Assembly (NCBI RefSeq): GCF_037975235.1
Contig: NZ_CP150241.1
Coordinates: 4,340,001 to 4,404,000, forward strand
DNA: 64,000 nt
DNA from: Paenibacillus sp. FSL R5-0341
GTDB taxonomy: Bacteria > Bacillota > Bacilli > Paenibacillales > Paenibacillaceae
Direction: 5' to 3'
Position numbers and translations under genes: made by a program. The number at the start of each line of letters is the position of its first letter. Position 1 is the stretch's first letter. The notes beneath the pieces were generated by a model, which made no database searches, was not told the origin of the DNA, and saw only the letters and a program-made list of their open reading frames with translations. Shown one piece after another: positions 17,261-25,603 of this stretch.

Positions 17261-18169
17261 TTAATACCTCCGCTTCTTATCTTTCATTTCGGTCAGGAAC
17301 AGCACATAGTGCTGATATCGGCTTTCGGAGATCAGACCTTCCTCCTTGGCCGCAAGCACACGGCAGCCTGGTTCATGTGTATGGGTACAACCTCGGAATT
17401 TGCACTGATCTGCAAACTGGGCAAATTCCCGGAAACAAGTGGAGAGTTCCTCCACACCGATCTCCAGAAAGTCCAGTTGGCTGAATCCTGGCGTATCCGC
17501 AACGAATCCACCATTATCCAAAGGAATAAGCTCCACGTGCCTGGTGGTGTGTTTCCCTCGTCCTAGACGCATGCTGATCGCACTCGTCTCCAGCGTCAGG
17601 CCTGGCATCAATGCATTTAACATGGACGACTTTCCTACACCGGATTGACCAGAGAATACGCTAATCTTACCAGCGAGACGGTCCCTGAGCAGTTCACTGC
17701 CTTCGCCGGTACGTGAACTTGTGGAAATCACTTCGTAACCAACCTGTTCATACAATGCTTTCACTTCAGCAACAGTGTCTTTGGCTGGATCAGCCAAATC
17801 CTGCTTGGTCAGCACAATCAGAGCATCCAGTCCAGCTTGCTCGATGTGAACGAGGAACTTGTCCAACAGATTCAGGTTCATATCCGGTTCTTTCACTGAG
17901 AATAACAGAACAGCCAAACTTACGTTGGCCACCGGAGGACGGATGAGTTCTGTCTCACGCTTCCGGATTTCATCTACCGTTCCTTCTCCGTTTTCAGTCA
18001 ACATGTAGCTGACACGGTCACCTACAAGCGGTGACGTTCCTCGTTTTCTGAAGATACCTCTGGCTCGACATTGAACGGCGGAACCTTCAACCGAAGGAAC
18101 CCCGTTGTCTTCCACTGGCATGACATAATAGTAACCGCTTAGCGCTTTAACGATGATACCTTCTGGCAT
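17261..18169 (-). CDS. rsgA: Small ribosomal subunit biogenesis GTPase RsgA
   Basis: 302 residues from ATG 18169 (AAGGAGG 11 bases upstream); the upstream ATG at 18202 overlaps that site. An OB-fold (about 1-75) is followed by a circularly permuted GTPase with motifs in the order G4 (TKQD), G1 (GQSGVGKSS), G2 region and G3 (DTPG). A C-terminal zinc knuckle has C-x5-C-x-H-x4-C spacing ([14 protein letters not shown]). RsgA checks the decoding centre during 30S maturation. It belongs to the prpC-prkC-rsgA-rpe operon. Confidence 0.98.
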   Translation of the reverse strand: MPEGIIVKALSGYYYVMPVEDNGVPSVEGSAVQCRARGIFRKRGTSPLVGDRVSYMLTENGEGTVDEIRKRETELIRPPVANVSLAVLLFSVKEPDMNLNLLDKFLVHIEQAGLDALIVLTKQDLADPAKDTVAEVKALYEQVGYEVISTSSRTGEGSELLRDRLAGKISVFSGQSGVGKSSMLNALMPGLTLETSAISMRLGRGKHTTRHVELIPLDNGGFVADTPGFSQLDFLEIGVEELSTCFREFAQFADQCKFRGCTHTHEPGCRVLAAKEEGLISESRYQHYVLFLTEMKDKKRRY

Positions 18170-18230
18170 AGCTCCGTCGCCCTCCTTTAGATGGTGGTAC
18201 ATTTACTCCAGACGCCAGCATAAGCCGCCC

Positions 18231-20441
18231 TTATGGACGGCTTGATGCGTTGATGACTTCCTTTTTCTTCTCTTTTTCCTTGCCGTGCCCTTTACCATTA
18301 TTCATGGCTGAAGTGTCTTCATCTCCGCTGTCACCCTCACCATCTGCCGGTGTGGACTCAGGCTCACCTTCCTGATTGGGATCAACACTGCCCTCATCTA
18401 CGTTGCCTTCACCTGGGTCAGGCTCATTTTCTGGCGGCGTCTGCGTGCTTTGTTCCGGGTCAATGGAAGGTACGTTTACTGTTCCGTTTTTGGCTTCACT
18501 GTAGGAGACAAGATACGTATCCAGGAACTGTCCATCACGATATACGGACACAGCCCCATTTTCATTTGGAGCGAGCACAAGCGGAATGGTCAAGGTCTGG
18601 GTTGAGTTCACAGTGCGAGTTCCCCATTCCTGATTTTTGCCGCGTGCGTCTTCATATGTGATACGGATTTTACTGTTTTTGCCCTCTTCTTTGGGTGATA
18701 CATTGATATTAAAAGGATATTGCAGCGCTTCAGGCGGATACCCTGTACTGATAAAGATGGTAATTTTATCACCAGGACTCACCTCTGTGCCCGCTTCCAC
18801 AGGCCATTGCTGAGTCACCTTGCCCTGGTCCACCGTATAACTTGATTCTTCCTGCACCTGAGCAAGCACAAGTCCAGCAGATTTCAGTTTTTCTTCGGCT
18901 TCACTGCGGGTAAGATTTTTCAGATCAGGCATTTTGACCGTTTCGGTACCTTTACTTACGGTTAACTCAATCTGAACGATCTCAGGATCGAATTCCTCAT
19001 TGACACCAGGTGTCTGGGAAATAACAGTACCTGAAGCCACATCATTGGAGAACTCATCTTTCCGCTGAATCTGATCTTCCTTAATGCCAAGCGCAGTTAA
19101 TTTCTTAACAGCCTCATCGTAAGTCTCTTGTTTGACATCAATCATCTTCACCAGTTCTTTTTCTGCACCAACACTGATCTGGACCTCGGAGCCTTCTTTG
19201 ACGACATCGCCTTCTTTTCTGCTCTGGTCAAAGACTATGCCGGGTTCGACATCTTCCTTATACAAACGGATGACCTCATCACTGACGACAAGCCCTTTCT
19301 CCTCAAGCATTTCCCGAGCCTTTTCTTCCGTCTGGGTGATCACGTTAGGTACGGTAACTTCAGGCACAACTAGCATACCCTTGACATACCATACAACGCC
19401 CACCATGGCGATTAGAATAAGAACAGTTAATGAAATGAGTAATGTTGGCTTCTTCCAGTTCTTAACTTTCGCCTTACCCTTGCCAGTTGCTTCATCAGAC
19501 TCCATCACAGGCACTGCACCCGTCGATGTAACTCCGCGTGGCTCAGGTTTGATGGCTGGCATAACGCGAGTCTGGTCTATATCATCCTCATCCGGAAAAT
19601 CAATCTTCGTTTCATTGCGTCTCTCCGGCATCAGGCAAGTTTCCAGATCGGTTTGCATTTCTTTGGCCGACTGATAACGTTCCTGCGGATTTTTACGCAT
19701 CGATTTCAGAATGACATTTTCCACACTTTGCGGAATCAATGGATTGAATTTACGTGGTTCATCGAATTCTTCCTGCAAATGCTTCAATGCCACACTGATT
19801 GGACTTTCTCCCAGAAACGGAAGTTGCCCAGTCAGCATTTGGTAGAGTACGATCCCAAGAGAATATAAGTCCGATTTTTCGCCAGTAACGATGCCTTTGG
19901 CATGCTCTGGTGAGAAGTAATGTACAGAACCGACTACAGAACCCGTCTGCGTAATCGTTGTAGATGTAACGGCACGCGCGATCCCGAAATCCGTTACCTT
20001 CACGCGGCCATTCCGTCCAATTAATATATTATGGGGTTTGATATCCCGATGAATGATTTGATTATGATGTGCATGATCAAGAGCATCTGCAATCTGGGAA
20101 GCAATTCGCACCGATTCATCCACCTGCAGAGGCGCACGTTCTTTTATAATTTCATTCAGGTTTTTGCCTTCCACATACTCCATCACAATATAATGAACAT
20201 CATCTTCCTGCCCCACGTCATATATACTGACTACATTCGGGTGAGACAGTGATGCGGCCGATTGTGCTTCCCTGCGGAAACGGCGAATAAACTCTTCATC
20301 ATGCACAAACTGTTGTCTAAGGACTTTGATCGCTACATTCCGGTTCAGCAGAAGATCCTGGGCTTTGTACACGAGAGCCATGCCGCCACCGCCGACACGC
20401 TCAATCACTTCATAGCGTCCGCCTAGCTGATGCCCAATCAT
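18231..20441 (-). CDS. prkC: PASTA-domain Ser/Thr protein kinase PrkC
   Basis: 736 residues. The kinase domain (about 1-270) has GGGGMALVYKA, the ATP-anchoring K39, HRDIKPHNIL, DFGIA and the SVHYFSPEHAKG activation loop. A cytoplasmic linker leads to one membrane helix (about 330-355) and then three PASTA domains (about 358-425, 426-495, 496-565) that bind peptidoglycan fragments and lipid II. After them come a beta-rich extracellular domain (about 570-650) and a disordered acidic, then Lys-rich tail. The start overlaps the prpC stop by four bases, coupling kinase and phosphatase. Confidence 0.98.
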   Translation of the reverse strand: MIGHQLGGRYEVIERVGGGGMALVYKAQDLLLNRNVAIKVLRQQFVHDEEFIRRFRREAQSAASLSHPNVVSIYDVGQEDDVHYIVMEYVEGKNLNEIIKERAPLQVDESVRIASQIADALDHAHHNQIIHRDIKPHNILIGRNGRVKVTDFGIARAVTSTTITQTGSVVGSVHYFSPEHAKGIVTGEKSDLYSLGIVLYQMLTGQLPFLGESPISVALKHLQEEFDEPRKFNPLIPQSVENVILKSMRKNPQERYQSAKEMQTDLETCLMPERRNETKIDFPDEDDIDQTRVMPAIKPEPRGVTSTGAVPVMESDEATGKGKAKVKNWKKPTLLISLTVLILIAMVGVVWYVKGMLVVPEVTVPNVITQTEEKAREMLEEKGLVVSDEVIRLYKEDVEPGIVFDQSRKEGDVVKEGSEVQISVGAEKELVKMIDVKQETYDEAVKKLTALGIKEDQIQRKDEFSNDVASGTVISQTPGVNEEFDPEIVQIELTVSKGTETVKMPDLKNLTRSEAEEKLKSAGLVLAQVQEESSYTVDQGKVTQQWPVEAGTEVSPGDKITIFISTGYPPEALQYPFNINVSPKEEGKNSKIRITYEDARGKNQEWGTRTVNSTQTLTIPLVLAPNENGAVSVYRDGQFLDTYLVSYSEAKNGTVNVPSIDPEQSTQTPPENEPDPGEGNVDEGSVDPNQEGEPESTPADGEGDSGDEDTSAMNNGKGHGKEKEKKKEVINASSRP

Positions 20442-21214
20442 GACTCACACCCCGTTTCCGTATCCACGGAACCTTCCTTCTGCAACTCGAACAAGGCAAC
20501 CGTGATGTTGTCGTCTCCCCCAGCAAGTAAAGCCAACTGAAGTAATCGGTCTGCACGATCTTCCAATGCCAGTTCCAGATTGCCGGCAACCTGAATAATC
20601 TGCTCATTGCTGACGAGGTTACTGAGACCATCACTGCACAGAAGAAGAACTTCGCCTTCTTCCAGCTTGACGGTATCCAGGTCTACCTTCACCTCGGCAT
20701 CTGTTCCAAGCGCACGAGTTAGCACGTTGCGACGGGGATGATGTGACACATCCTCTTTGCTGATCTGGCCATTTTTGAACAATTCATTCACCAGTGTATG
20801 GTCCTCGGTCAACTGGATTACAGCTTTATTCGCAATTTTGTAGGCTCTGCTATCACCGATGTGGCCAATAACACCTTCCGTATCGTTCAATAATGCCGCA
20901 ACCACCGTTGTACCCATGTTGTGATACTTGTCATCTGTAGATGCCGTGCGGAAGATAACTTCGTTGGCATGCAAAATAGCATCGCTGAGGGCTGCAGACA
21001 GAGACGCATGTGACAGACCTGGTTCCAGCGTTCCCAGATCGTTCACCAACGTCTCCACTGCCAAGCGGCTTGCCGTATCCCCTGCAAGATGTCCACCCAT
21101 GCCATCGGCAACAATACCCAGAATATATCCTGTATCGAGATTACGAATCCAGGCTGAATCTTCATTCACCGAACGCACTCGTCCGATATGGCTCACATGA
21201 ACTGTTTTGATCAA
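20438..21214 (-). CDS. prpC: PP2C-type protein phosphatase PrpC/Stp
   Basis: 258 residues, typical for soluble bacterial PP2C. It has the metal-binding motifs RSVNEDSAW, VADGMGGH (two Asp-Gly blocks), GDSRAY and the C-terminal GGDDNITV. It dephosphorylates PrkC and its targets. A four-base overlap with prkC and a seven-base gap to rlmN place it in one unit with both. Confidence 0.98.
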   Translation of the reverse strand: MIKTVHVSHIGRVRSVNEDSAWIRNLDTGYILGIVADGMGGHLAGDTASRLAVETLVNDLGTLEPGLSHASLSAALSDAILHANEVIFRTASTDDKYHNMGTTVVAALLNDTEGVIGHIGDSRAYKIANKAVIQLTEDHTLVNELFKNGQISKEDVSHHPRRNVLTRALGTDAEVKVDLDTVKLEEGEVLLLCSDGLSNLVSNEQIIQVAGNLELALEDRADRLLQLALLAGGDDNITVALFELQKEGSVDTETGCES

Positions 21215-21221
21215 AACGTTC

Positions 21222-22262
21222 TCACCTCAACTCCATATGCTTTGCACGAAGCTGACCGCAAGCGGCAGCAATATCATGTCCCTGTTCACGACGAATGGTT
21301 ACATTAACACCCTGTTCCGAGAGAATCTTCTGAAAATTGAAAATGTCACTTCTCGATGTTCTTACGTACTTGCGTTCAGGTACATGGTTAACCGGAATCA
21401 GATTCACGTGACACAACATGTTTTTAAGCACACTTGCCAATTCTGCTGCATGCTCTGGCTGATCGTTTACCCCACCAATAAGTGCATACTCAAACGTAAT
21501 TCTTCGACCTGTTTTAGCCAGATAATAACGAAGGGACTCCATCACATCTTCAAAAGGAAAACGACGGTTAACCGGCATCAATTTCGAGCGCAGTGCATCA
21601 TTTGGTGCATGGATCGAAATAGCAAGGTTAATCTGTGTGTCTTCATCTGCAAACTTGTAGATGTTCGGAACGATTCCGCTCGTTGATACCGTGATGTGGC
21701 GCTGACCAATGTTCAGTCCTTTTTCATGGATCATAATGCGCAGGAAAGTCATCGTTGCTTCATAGTTCTCAAAAGGTTCACCCGAACCCATGATCACGAT
21801 GCTGCTGACACGCTCGCCGCGTTCGTCGAGAATTTTCTGAGCCTGAACAACCTGAGCAACAATCTCCCCAGCCGTAAGATTACGCTTGAGACCACCCAAT
21901 GTGGATGCACAGAACGTACAACCAATCCGACATCCAACCTGTGTGGTTACACAGATGCTGTTCCCGTAGTTATGCTTCATGATTACTGTCTCAATAGCAT
22001 GATCGTCATGAAGACCAAAGAGGAATTTAACCGTTCCATCCTTGGATTCAAATTTAGTAATTTCCTTAAGCGTTACAAATTCAAATTGCTCTGTCAGCTT
22101 TTCACGCAATGGCTTGGACAGATTCGTCATTTCACTGAAATCATTCACGCGTTTTACATAAATCCAGTCAAAGATTTGACCACCGCGAAACGCCGGTTCC
22201 CCATTCTCCACAGCCCATTGCTGCAGTTCTTCCAGGGAATAATCATATATAAAAGGTTTCAT
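21222..22262 (-). CDS. rlmN: 23S rRNA (adenine-2503-C2)/tRNA-A37 methyltransferase RlmN
   Basis: 346 residues from ATG 22262. The earlier in-frame ATG at 22322 falls next to a -10-like element and has no ribosome binding site. The radical-SAM motif C-x3-C-x2-C is visible in [11 protein letters not shown]. The N-terminal HhH-like domain, [14 protein letters not shown] and the C-terminal AACGQLR, holding the methyl-carrying Cys, complete the family pattern. It methylates C2 of A2503 in 23S rRNA and A37 in some tRNAs. First gene of the unit rlmN-prpC-prkC-rsgA-rpe. Confidence 0.97.
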   Translation of the reverse strand: MKPFIYDYSLEELQQWAVENGEPAFRGGQIFDWIYVKRVNDFSEMTNLSKPLREKLTEQFEFVTLKEITKFESKDGTVKFLFGLHDDHAIETVIMKHNYGNSICVTTQVGCRIGCTFCASTLGGLKRNLTAGEIVAQVVQAQKILDERGERVSSIVIMGSGEPFENYEATMTFLRIMIHEKGLNIGQRHITVSTSGIVPNIYKFADEDTQINLAISIHAPNDALRSKLMPVNRRFPFEDVMESLRYYLAKTGRRITFEYALIGGVNDQPEHAAELASVLKNMLCHVNLIPVNHVPERKYVRTSRSDIFNFQKILSEQGVNVTIRREQGHDIAAACGQLRAKHMELR

Positions 22263-22387
22263 TTTGTTGTCAACACCTATTCCTTCTTTTCTTTTCGTTT
22301 GGCTTCCTTCTTTTCGTTCCATTCGTCCTATTCTATCACAAAGACCACGTTACATCCATGTATACCCTTGATATCTGTACTTCATGC

Positions 22388-22396
22388 ATTATAACA
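22388..22396 (-). promoter_or_regulatory. Extended -10 promoter upstream of rlmN
   Basis: Minus strand TGTTATAAT (TATAAT at 22393-22388 with TGn). This gives a leader of about 120 bases. A second -10-like TAGAAT lies at about 22338-22333. Confidence 0.5.
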
Positions 22397-22464
22397 CCTC
22401 AATGCGACCATCGCACCCTGTCATCACTTTTCTCTGACAATTATATCGAAGGCCCATCACAAAG

Positions 22465-22491
22465 AAATCCGCCGAAGTTCCCCTCGGCGGT
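22465..22491 (-). terminator. rsmB terminator
   Basis: Minus strand CCGCCGA (22490-22484) pairs with TCGGCGG (22475-22469), followed by ATTTCTTT. It lies about 30 bases past the rsmB stop. Confidence 0.65.
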
Positions 22492-22519
22492 CATCCTTCC
22501 GTGCTCTATTAAACTGTTA

Positions 22520-24034
22520 TTATACTGTTTTTGTCAACCGTGCGATGAAAAATCCGTCGCTGTGAGCGTACTGTGGCAAAATCTGAATACCACCGTTCAC
22601 AACCTTCAAGTTCATTGTCTCGGATTCGGACCAAACCAATGCTTCTGCTGGACGATATTCCGGATGTCGGTTCAAGAAGTCTGCAACCATAACCTCATTC
22701 TCAGCAGGCTCAATGGTACACGTACTATACACCAGAATACCCCCTGGTTTTAACAACGGCGCAACCCGATTAAGCAGTTCACGCTGTAAGCCTGCGATAT
22801 CTTCGATATCTTCTACGGATTTAGTCCATTTTACATCTGGCTTGCGGCGAATAACACCCAGACCGGAACATGGTGCATCCAGCAAAATGCGATCAAACGA
22901 CGCTTCCGGGTACCGCTCGTTCAGATCAAGGGCATCTCCCGTTACAGCATCGATGCAACTCAGACCAAGACGCTCCGCCTGATCCAGGATCAGCTGGCGC
23001 TTGTGAGCATGTACATCGTTAGCGACAATACGACCACGATCGTGCATTTTCTCCGCCATATGAGCTGTTTTACCACCTGGAGCTGCGCAGCAATCCAATA
23101 TAAGTTGGTCTTCTTCCGGCGCAACCGCTTCAGCTACGAGCATGGAACTTTCGTCCTGTACAGAGAACAAGCCATCCCGATACCAGGACGTTAGTGCCAT
23201 ATTTCCGCCACTGCGTACAAGAATTCCATCGGAACTCAGCTGAGAAGCTTCAACGACTGCACCTGTGCTGGTCATCTCATGCATCAGCTTCTCCCGTGTG
23301 GTCATTGTAGTGTTGACCCGAACACTCACCGCTGGCGGCTCGTTATTCGCACGACAGATGGCTTCAGCCGTCTCCTCACCGTACTGGGCAATCCAGCGCT
23401 CAACCATCCATAACGGGTGAGAATGCTCCAGTGAAATACGCTCGGCAGCTGGCAGATGCTCAGGAATACGAAGTTCATCCCGATTACGAATCATATTGCG
23501 CAGCACACCATTCACCATGCCCGAGATTCCCTGATGGCCCAGTTTCTTCGCCAGATTAACCGCTTCGCTCACCACCGCATGTTCTGGAATACGATCCAGG
23601 TATATCATCTGATATACGCTGATCCGAAGCAGGCTACGAACCCAAGGTTGCAGTTTGGATACTCCCTTGGCAACGTAACGTTCCAAGAAATAATCAAGTG
23701 TATTCAATCTGGCGATTGTTCCGTACACCAATTCAGTAGCTAGTCCAGCATCCGCAGGGCTTAAATCCGCCTCTCTCAGACGACGGTTCAACTCCAGATT
23801 ACTGTATGCTCCATCTTGCTCAACAGCACTCAGAACCTTGACTGCCAATGCACGAGCAGACGTTTTGGGTTTCTGGGAGCGAGATGCACCACCTGAGGCA
23901 GAATGGGGTGTAGACACATTTCCATGACCACCCGATTTTCCCGAATTCGGACGGCGGTTTCTTTCGCGCCCGGATGCATTTCCTGTGACTTTATGACCTT
24001 GTCCTGACGAACGTCCTGATGTATTACCACTCAT
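22520..24034 (-). CDS. rsmB: 16S rRNA (cytosine-967-C5)-methyltransferase RsmB
   Basis: 504 residues, about 50-60 longer than usual. The first roughly 60 residues are a Ser/Gly/Arg/His-rich, low-complexity tail before the NusB-like domain begins (SARALAVKVLSAVEQDG). The NOL1/NOP2/Sun methyltransferase domain has DCCAAPGGKTAHMAEK (SAM binding), LDAPCSGLGVIRRKPD (first catalytic-type Cys) and YSTCTIEPAENE (nucleophilic Cys). It starts four bases before the fmt stop, so it is translationally coupled. The basic extension may add RNA binding; that is inference. Confidence 0.97.
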   Translation of the reverse strand: MSGNTSGRSSGQGHKVTGNASGRERNRRPNSGKSGGHGNVSTPHSASGGASRSQKPKTSARALAVKVLSAVEQDGAYSNLELNRRLREADLSPADAGLATELVYGTIARLNTLDYFLERYVAKGVSKLQPWVRSLLRISVYQMIYLDRIPEHAVVSEAVNLAKKLGHQGISGMVNGVLRNMIRNRDELRIPEHLPAAERISLEHSHPLWMVERWIAQYGEETAEAICRANNEPPAVSVRVNTTMTTREKLMHEMTSTGAVVEASQLSSDGILVRSGGNMALTSWYRDGLFSVQDESSMLVAEAVAPEEDQLILDCCAAPGGKTAHMAEKMHDRGRIVANDVHAHKRQLILDQAERLGLSCIDAVTGDALDLNERYPEASFDRILLDAPCSGLGVIRRKPDVKWTKSVEDIEDIAGLQRELLNRVAPLLKPGGILVYSTCTIEPAENEVMVADFLNRHPEYRPAEALVWSESETMNLKVVNGGIQILPQYAHSDGFFIARLTKTV

Positions 24035-24984
24035 CGCAACACCGTTCCAGGTTTCAGTGTACCGCCACGAGCAAAGTCAGCAGCTTGCATCACCTTTTTA
24101 CCCGCAGGTTGCACCTCAGTCAACCAGAGAGATCCATTGCCTGTACATACTTCAATACCTGCCTTATTCAACTGCAGCACCGTTCCCGGCTCTGCTTGTC
24201 CAGCATCCGAAGAAGAGGTTATGTTCGAATGATCCGGATTAGCGGCTGCCCAGACTTTGAAGACCTGATCATCCCACATCGTAAATGCACCCGAGAACGG
24301 CACAAGACCACGAATCTGATTGAACAATTCGCGTGATGTACGACTCCAGTCCATCTTCTCGTCTTCCCGAGTCAGATTACGCGCATACGAAGCCTCGGCA
24401 TCATCCTGAGGGACCGCCGTTGTTTCGCCAGCAATCAATCGTGGCATTTCAGCCAGTAGCAATCTGGAGCCAGCCTCACTTAGTTTGTCAAACATCGTTC
24501 CTGATGTATCTTCATCTGTAATCGGCAGTTGCACATACGAGATCATATCTCCCGTATCCAGGCCTTCAGCCATATACATTAATGTGACTCCTGTCACGGA
24601 TTCCCCGTTAATAATGGAACGTTGGATCGGGGCTCCTCCCCGATATTTCGGCAAAAGAGAGCCATGCACGTTCACACAACCGCGAACAGGCATATCCAGC
24701 ACGGCTTTGGGCAGAATCTGCCCAAATGCCGCGGTAACGATCAGGTCCGGCTTCCATTCAGCCAAGCGGGCTACGGCTTCCGGATCACGCAATTTAACAG
24801 GTTGAAACACCGGCAGACCGTAGCGTTCTGCTGCGGCCTTAACCGGTGTTGGCGTAAGTACTTTTTTGCGCCCCTGTGGTTTATCAGGTTGAGTCACCAC
24901 ACCCACCACATTGTATCCCTCTGCAATCAGCATATCGAGAGAAGGAACTGCAAATCCAGGTGTTCCCATAAAAACAATATTCAA
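24031..24984 (-). CDS. fmt: Methionyl-tRNA formyltransferase
   Basis: 317 residues from TTG 24984. AAGGAG lies eight bases upstream, while the in-frame GTG at 24993 overlaps that site. The Rossmann formyltransferase domain begins NIVFMGTPGFAVPSL and has the folate/catalytic signature HGSLLPKYRGGAPIQ with the AEGLDTGDM segment. The C-terminal tRNA-binding OB-fold follows. It formylates initiator Met-tRNA. Neighbours def and rsmB are in the classic def-fmt-rsmB order. Confidence 0.98.
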   Translation of the reverse strand: MNIVFMGTPGFAVPSLDMLIAEGYNVVGVVTQPDKPQGRKKVLTPTPVKAAAERYGLPVFQPVKLRDPEAVARLAEWKPDLIVTAAFGQILPKAVLDMPVRGCVNVHGSLLPKYRGGAPIQRSIINGESVTGVTLMYMAEGLDTGDMISYVQLPITDEDTSGTMFDKLSEAGSRLLLAEMPRLIAGETTAVPQDDAEASYARNLTREDEKMDWSRTSRELFNQIRGLVPFSGAFTMWDDQVFKVWAAANPDHSNITSSSDAGQAEPGTVLQLNKAGIEVCTGNGSLWLTEVQPAGKKVMQAADFARGGTLKPGTVLR

Positions 24985-24996
24985 ATCGATCACTCC

Positions 24997-25485
24997 TTAA
25001 TTACGACGCGGTCCCGTTTGATCGGCTGCAATTTCGTACACTTTCTCGGCGATATCCGTGAAGAGTACGCCATCCAGATGATCAATTTCATGCTGGAATG
25101 CACGGGACAGCAGGCCACTACCCGTAATAATCAACTCGTTGCCTTCACGATCCAAACCCTTGACAGTAACGGTCTCAAAACGACGAACGTCACCATTAAT
25201 TCCAGGGATACTCAGACAACCTTCCGGTCCGAATTGCTCTCCCTCACTTGCGATAATCTCAGGGTTAATCATCTTGATCAGTCCTTGCTCATCACCGGCG
25301 TCAATAACGATCAGACGTTTCAAAATGCCGACCTGTGGCGCAGCAAGACCTACACCTTCCGCATCGTACATGGTATCAGCCATGTCATCCAGCAATTTTT
25401 GTACATTCGGTGTAATTTTCGGTACTTCTTTGGCTCTCTTGTGGAGCACCTCATCTGGTTCTTGAACGATAATGCGAATCGACAT
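24997..25485 (-). CDS. def: Peptide deformylase (type 1)
   Basis: 162 residues with the three deformylase motifs GVGLAAPQVG, EGCLSIPG (metal Cys) and HEIDHLDGVLF (two metal His plus catalytic Glu). The short form without the type-2 insertion marks it as type 1. It removes the N-formyl group from nascent chains, the step paired with fmt just downstream. It lies 118 bases after priA, with GGAAGGTGC upstream of its ATG. Confidence 0.98.
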   Translation of the reverse strand: MSIRIIVQEPDEVLHKRAKEVPKITPNVQKLLDDMADTMYDAEGVGLAAPQVGILKRLIVIDAGDEQGLIKMINPEIIASEGEQFGPEGCLSIPGINGDVRRFETVTVKGLDREGNELIITGSGLLSRAFQHEIDHLDGVLFTDIAEKVYEIAADQTGPRRN

Positions 25486-25603
25486 GTTGTAAGCACCTTC
25501 CTAATCCTCATCATAATTTCAGGACGATATTCTTTATTTTTGGTGTATTCATTTTTAATCTATGTTTATACCGCTTGTATACATCCGCATTGCTGCAAAA
25601 TGC

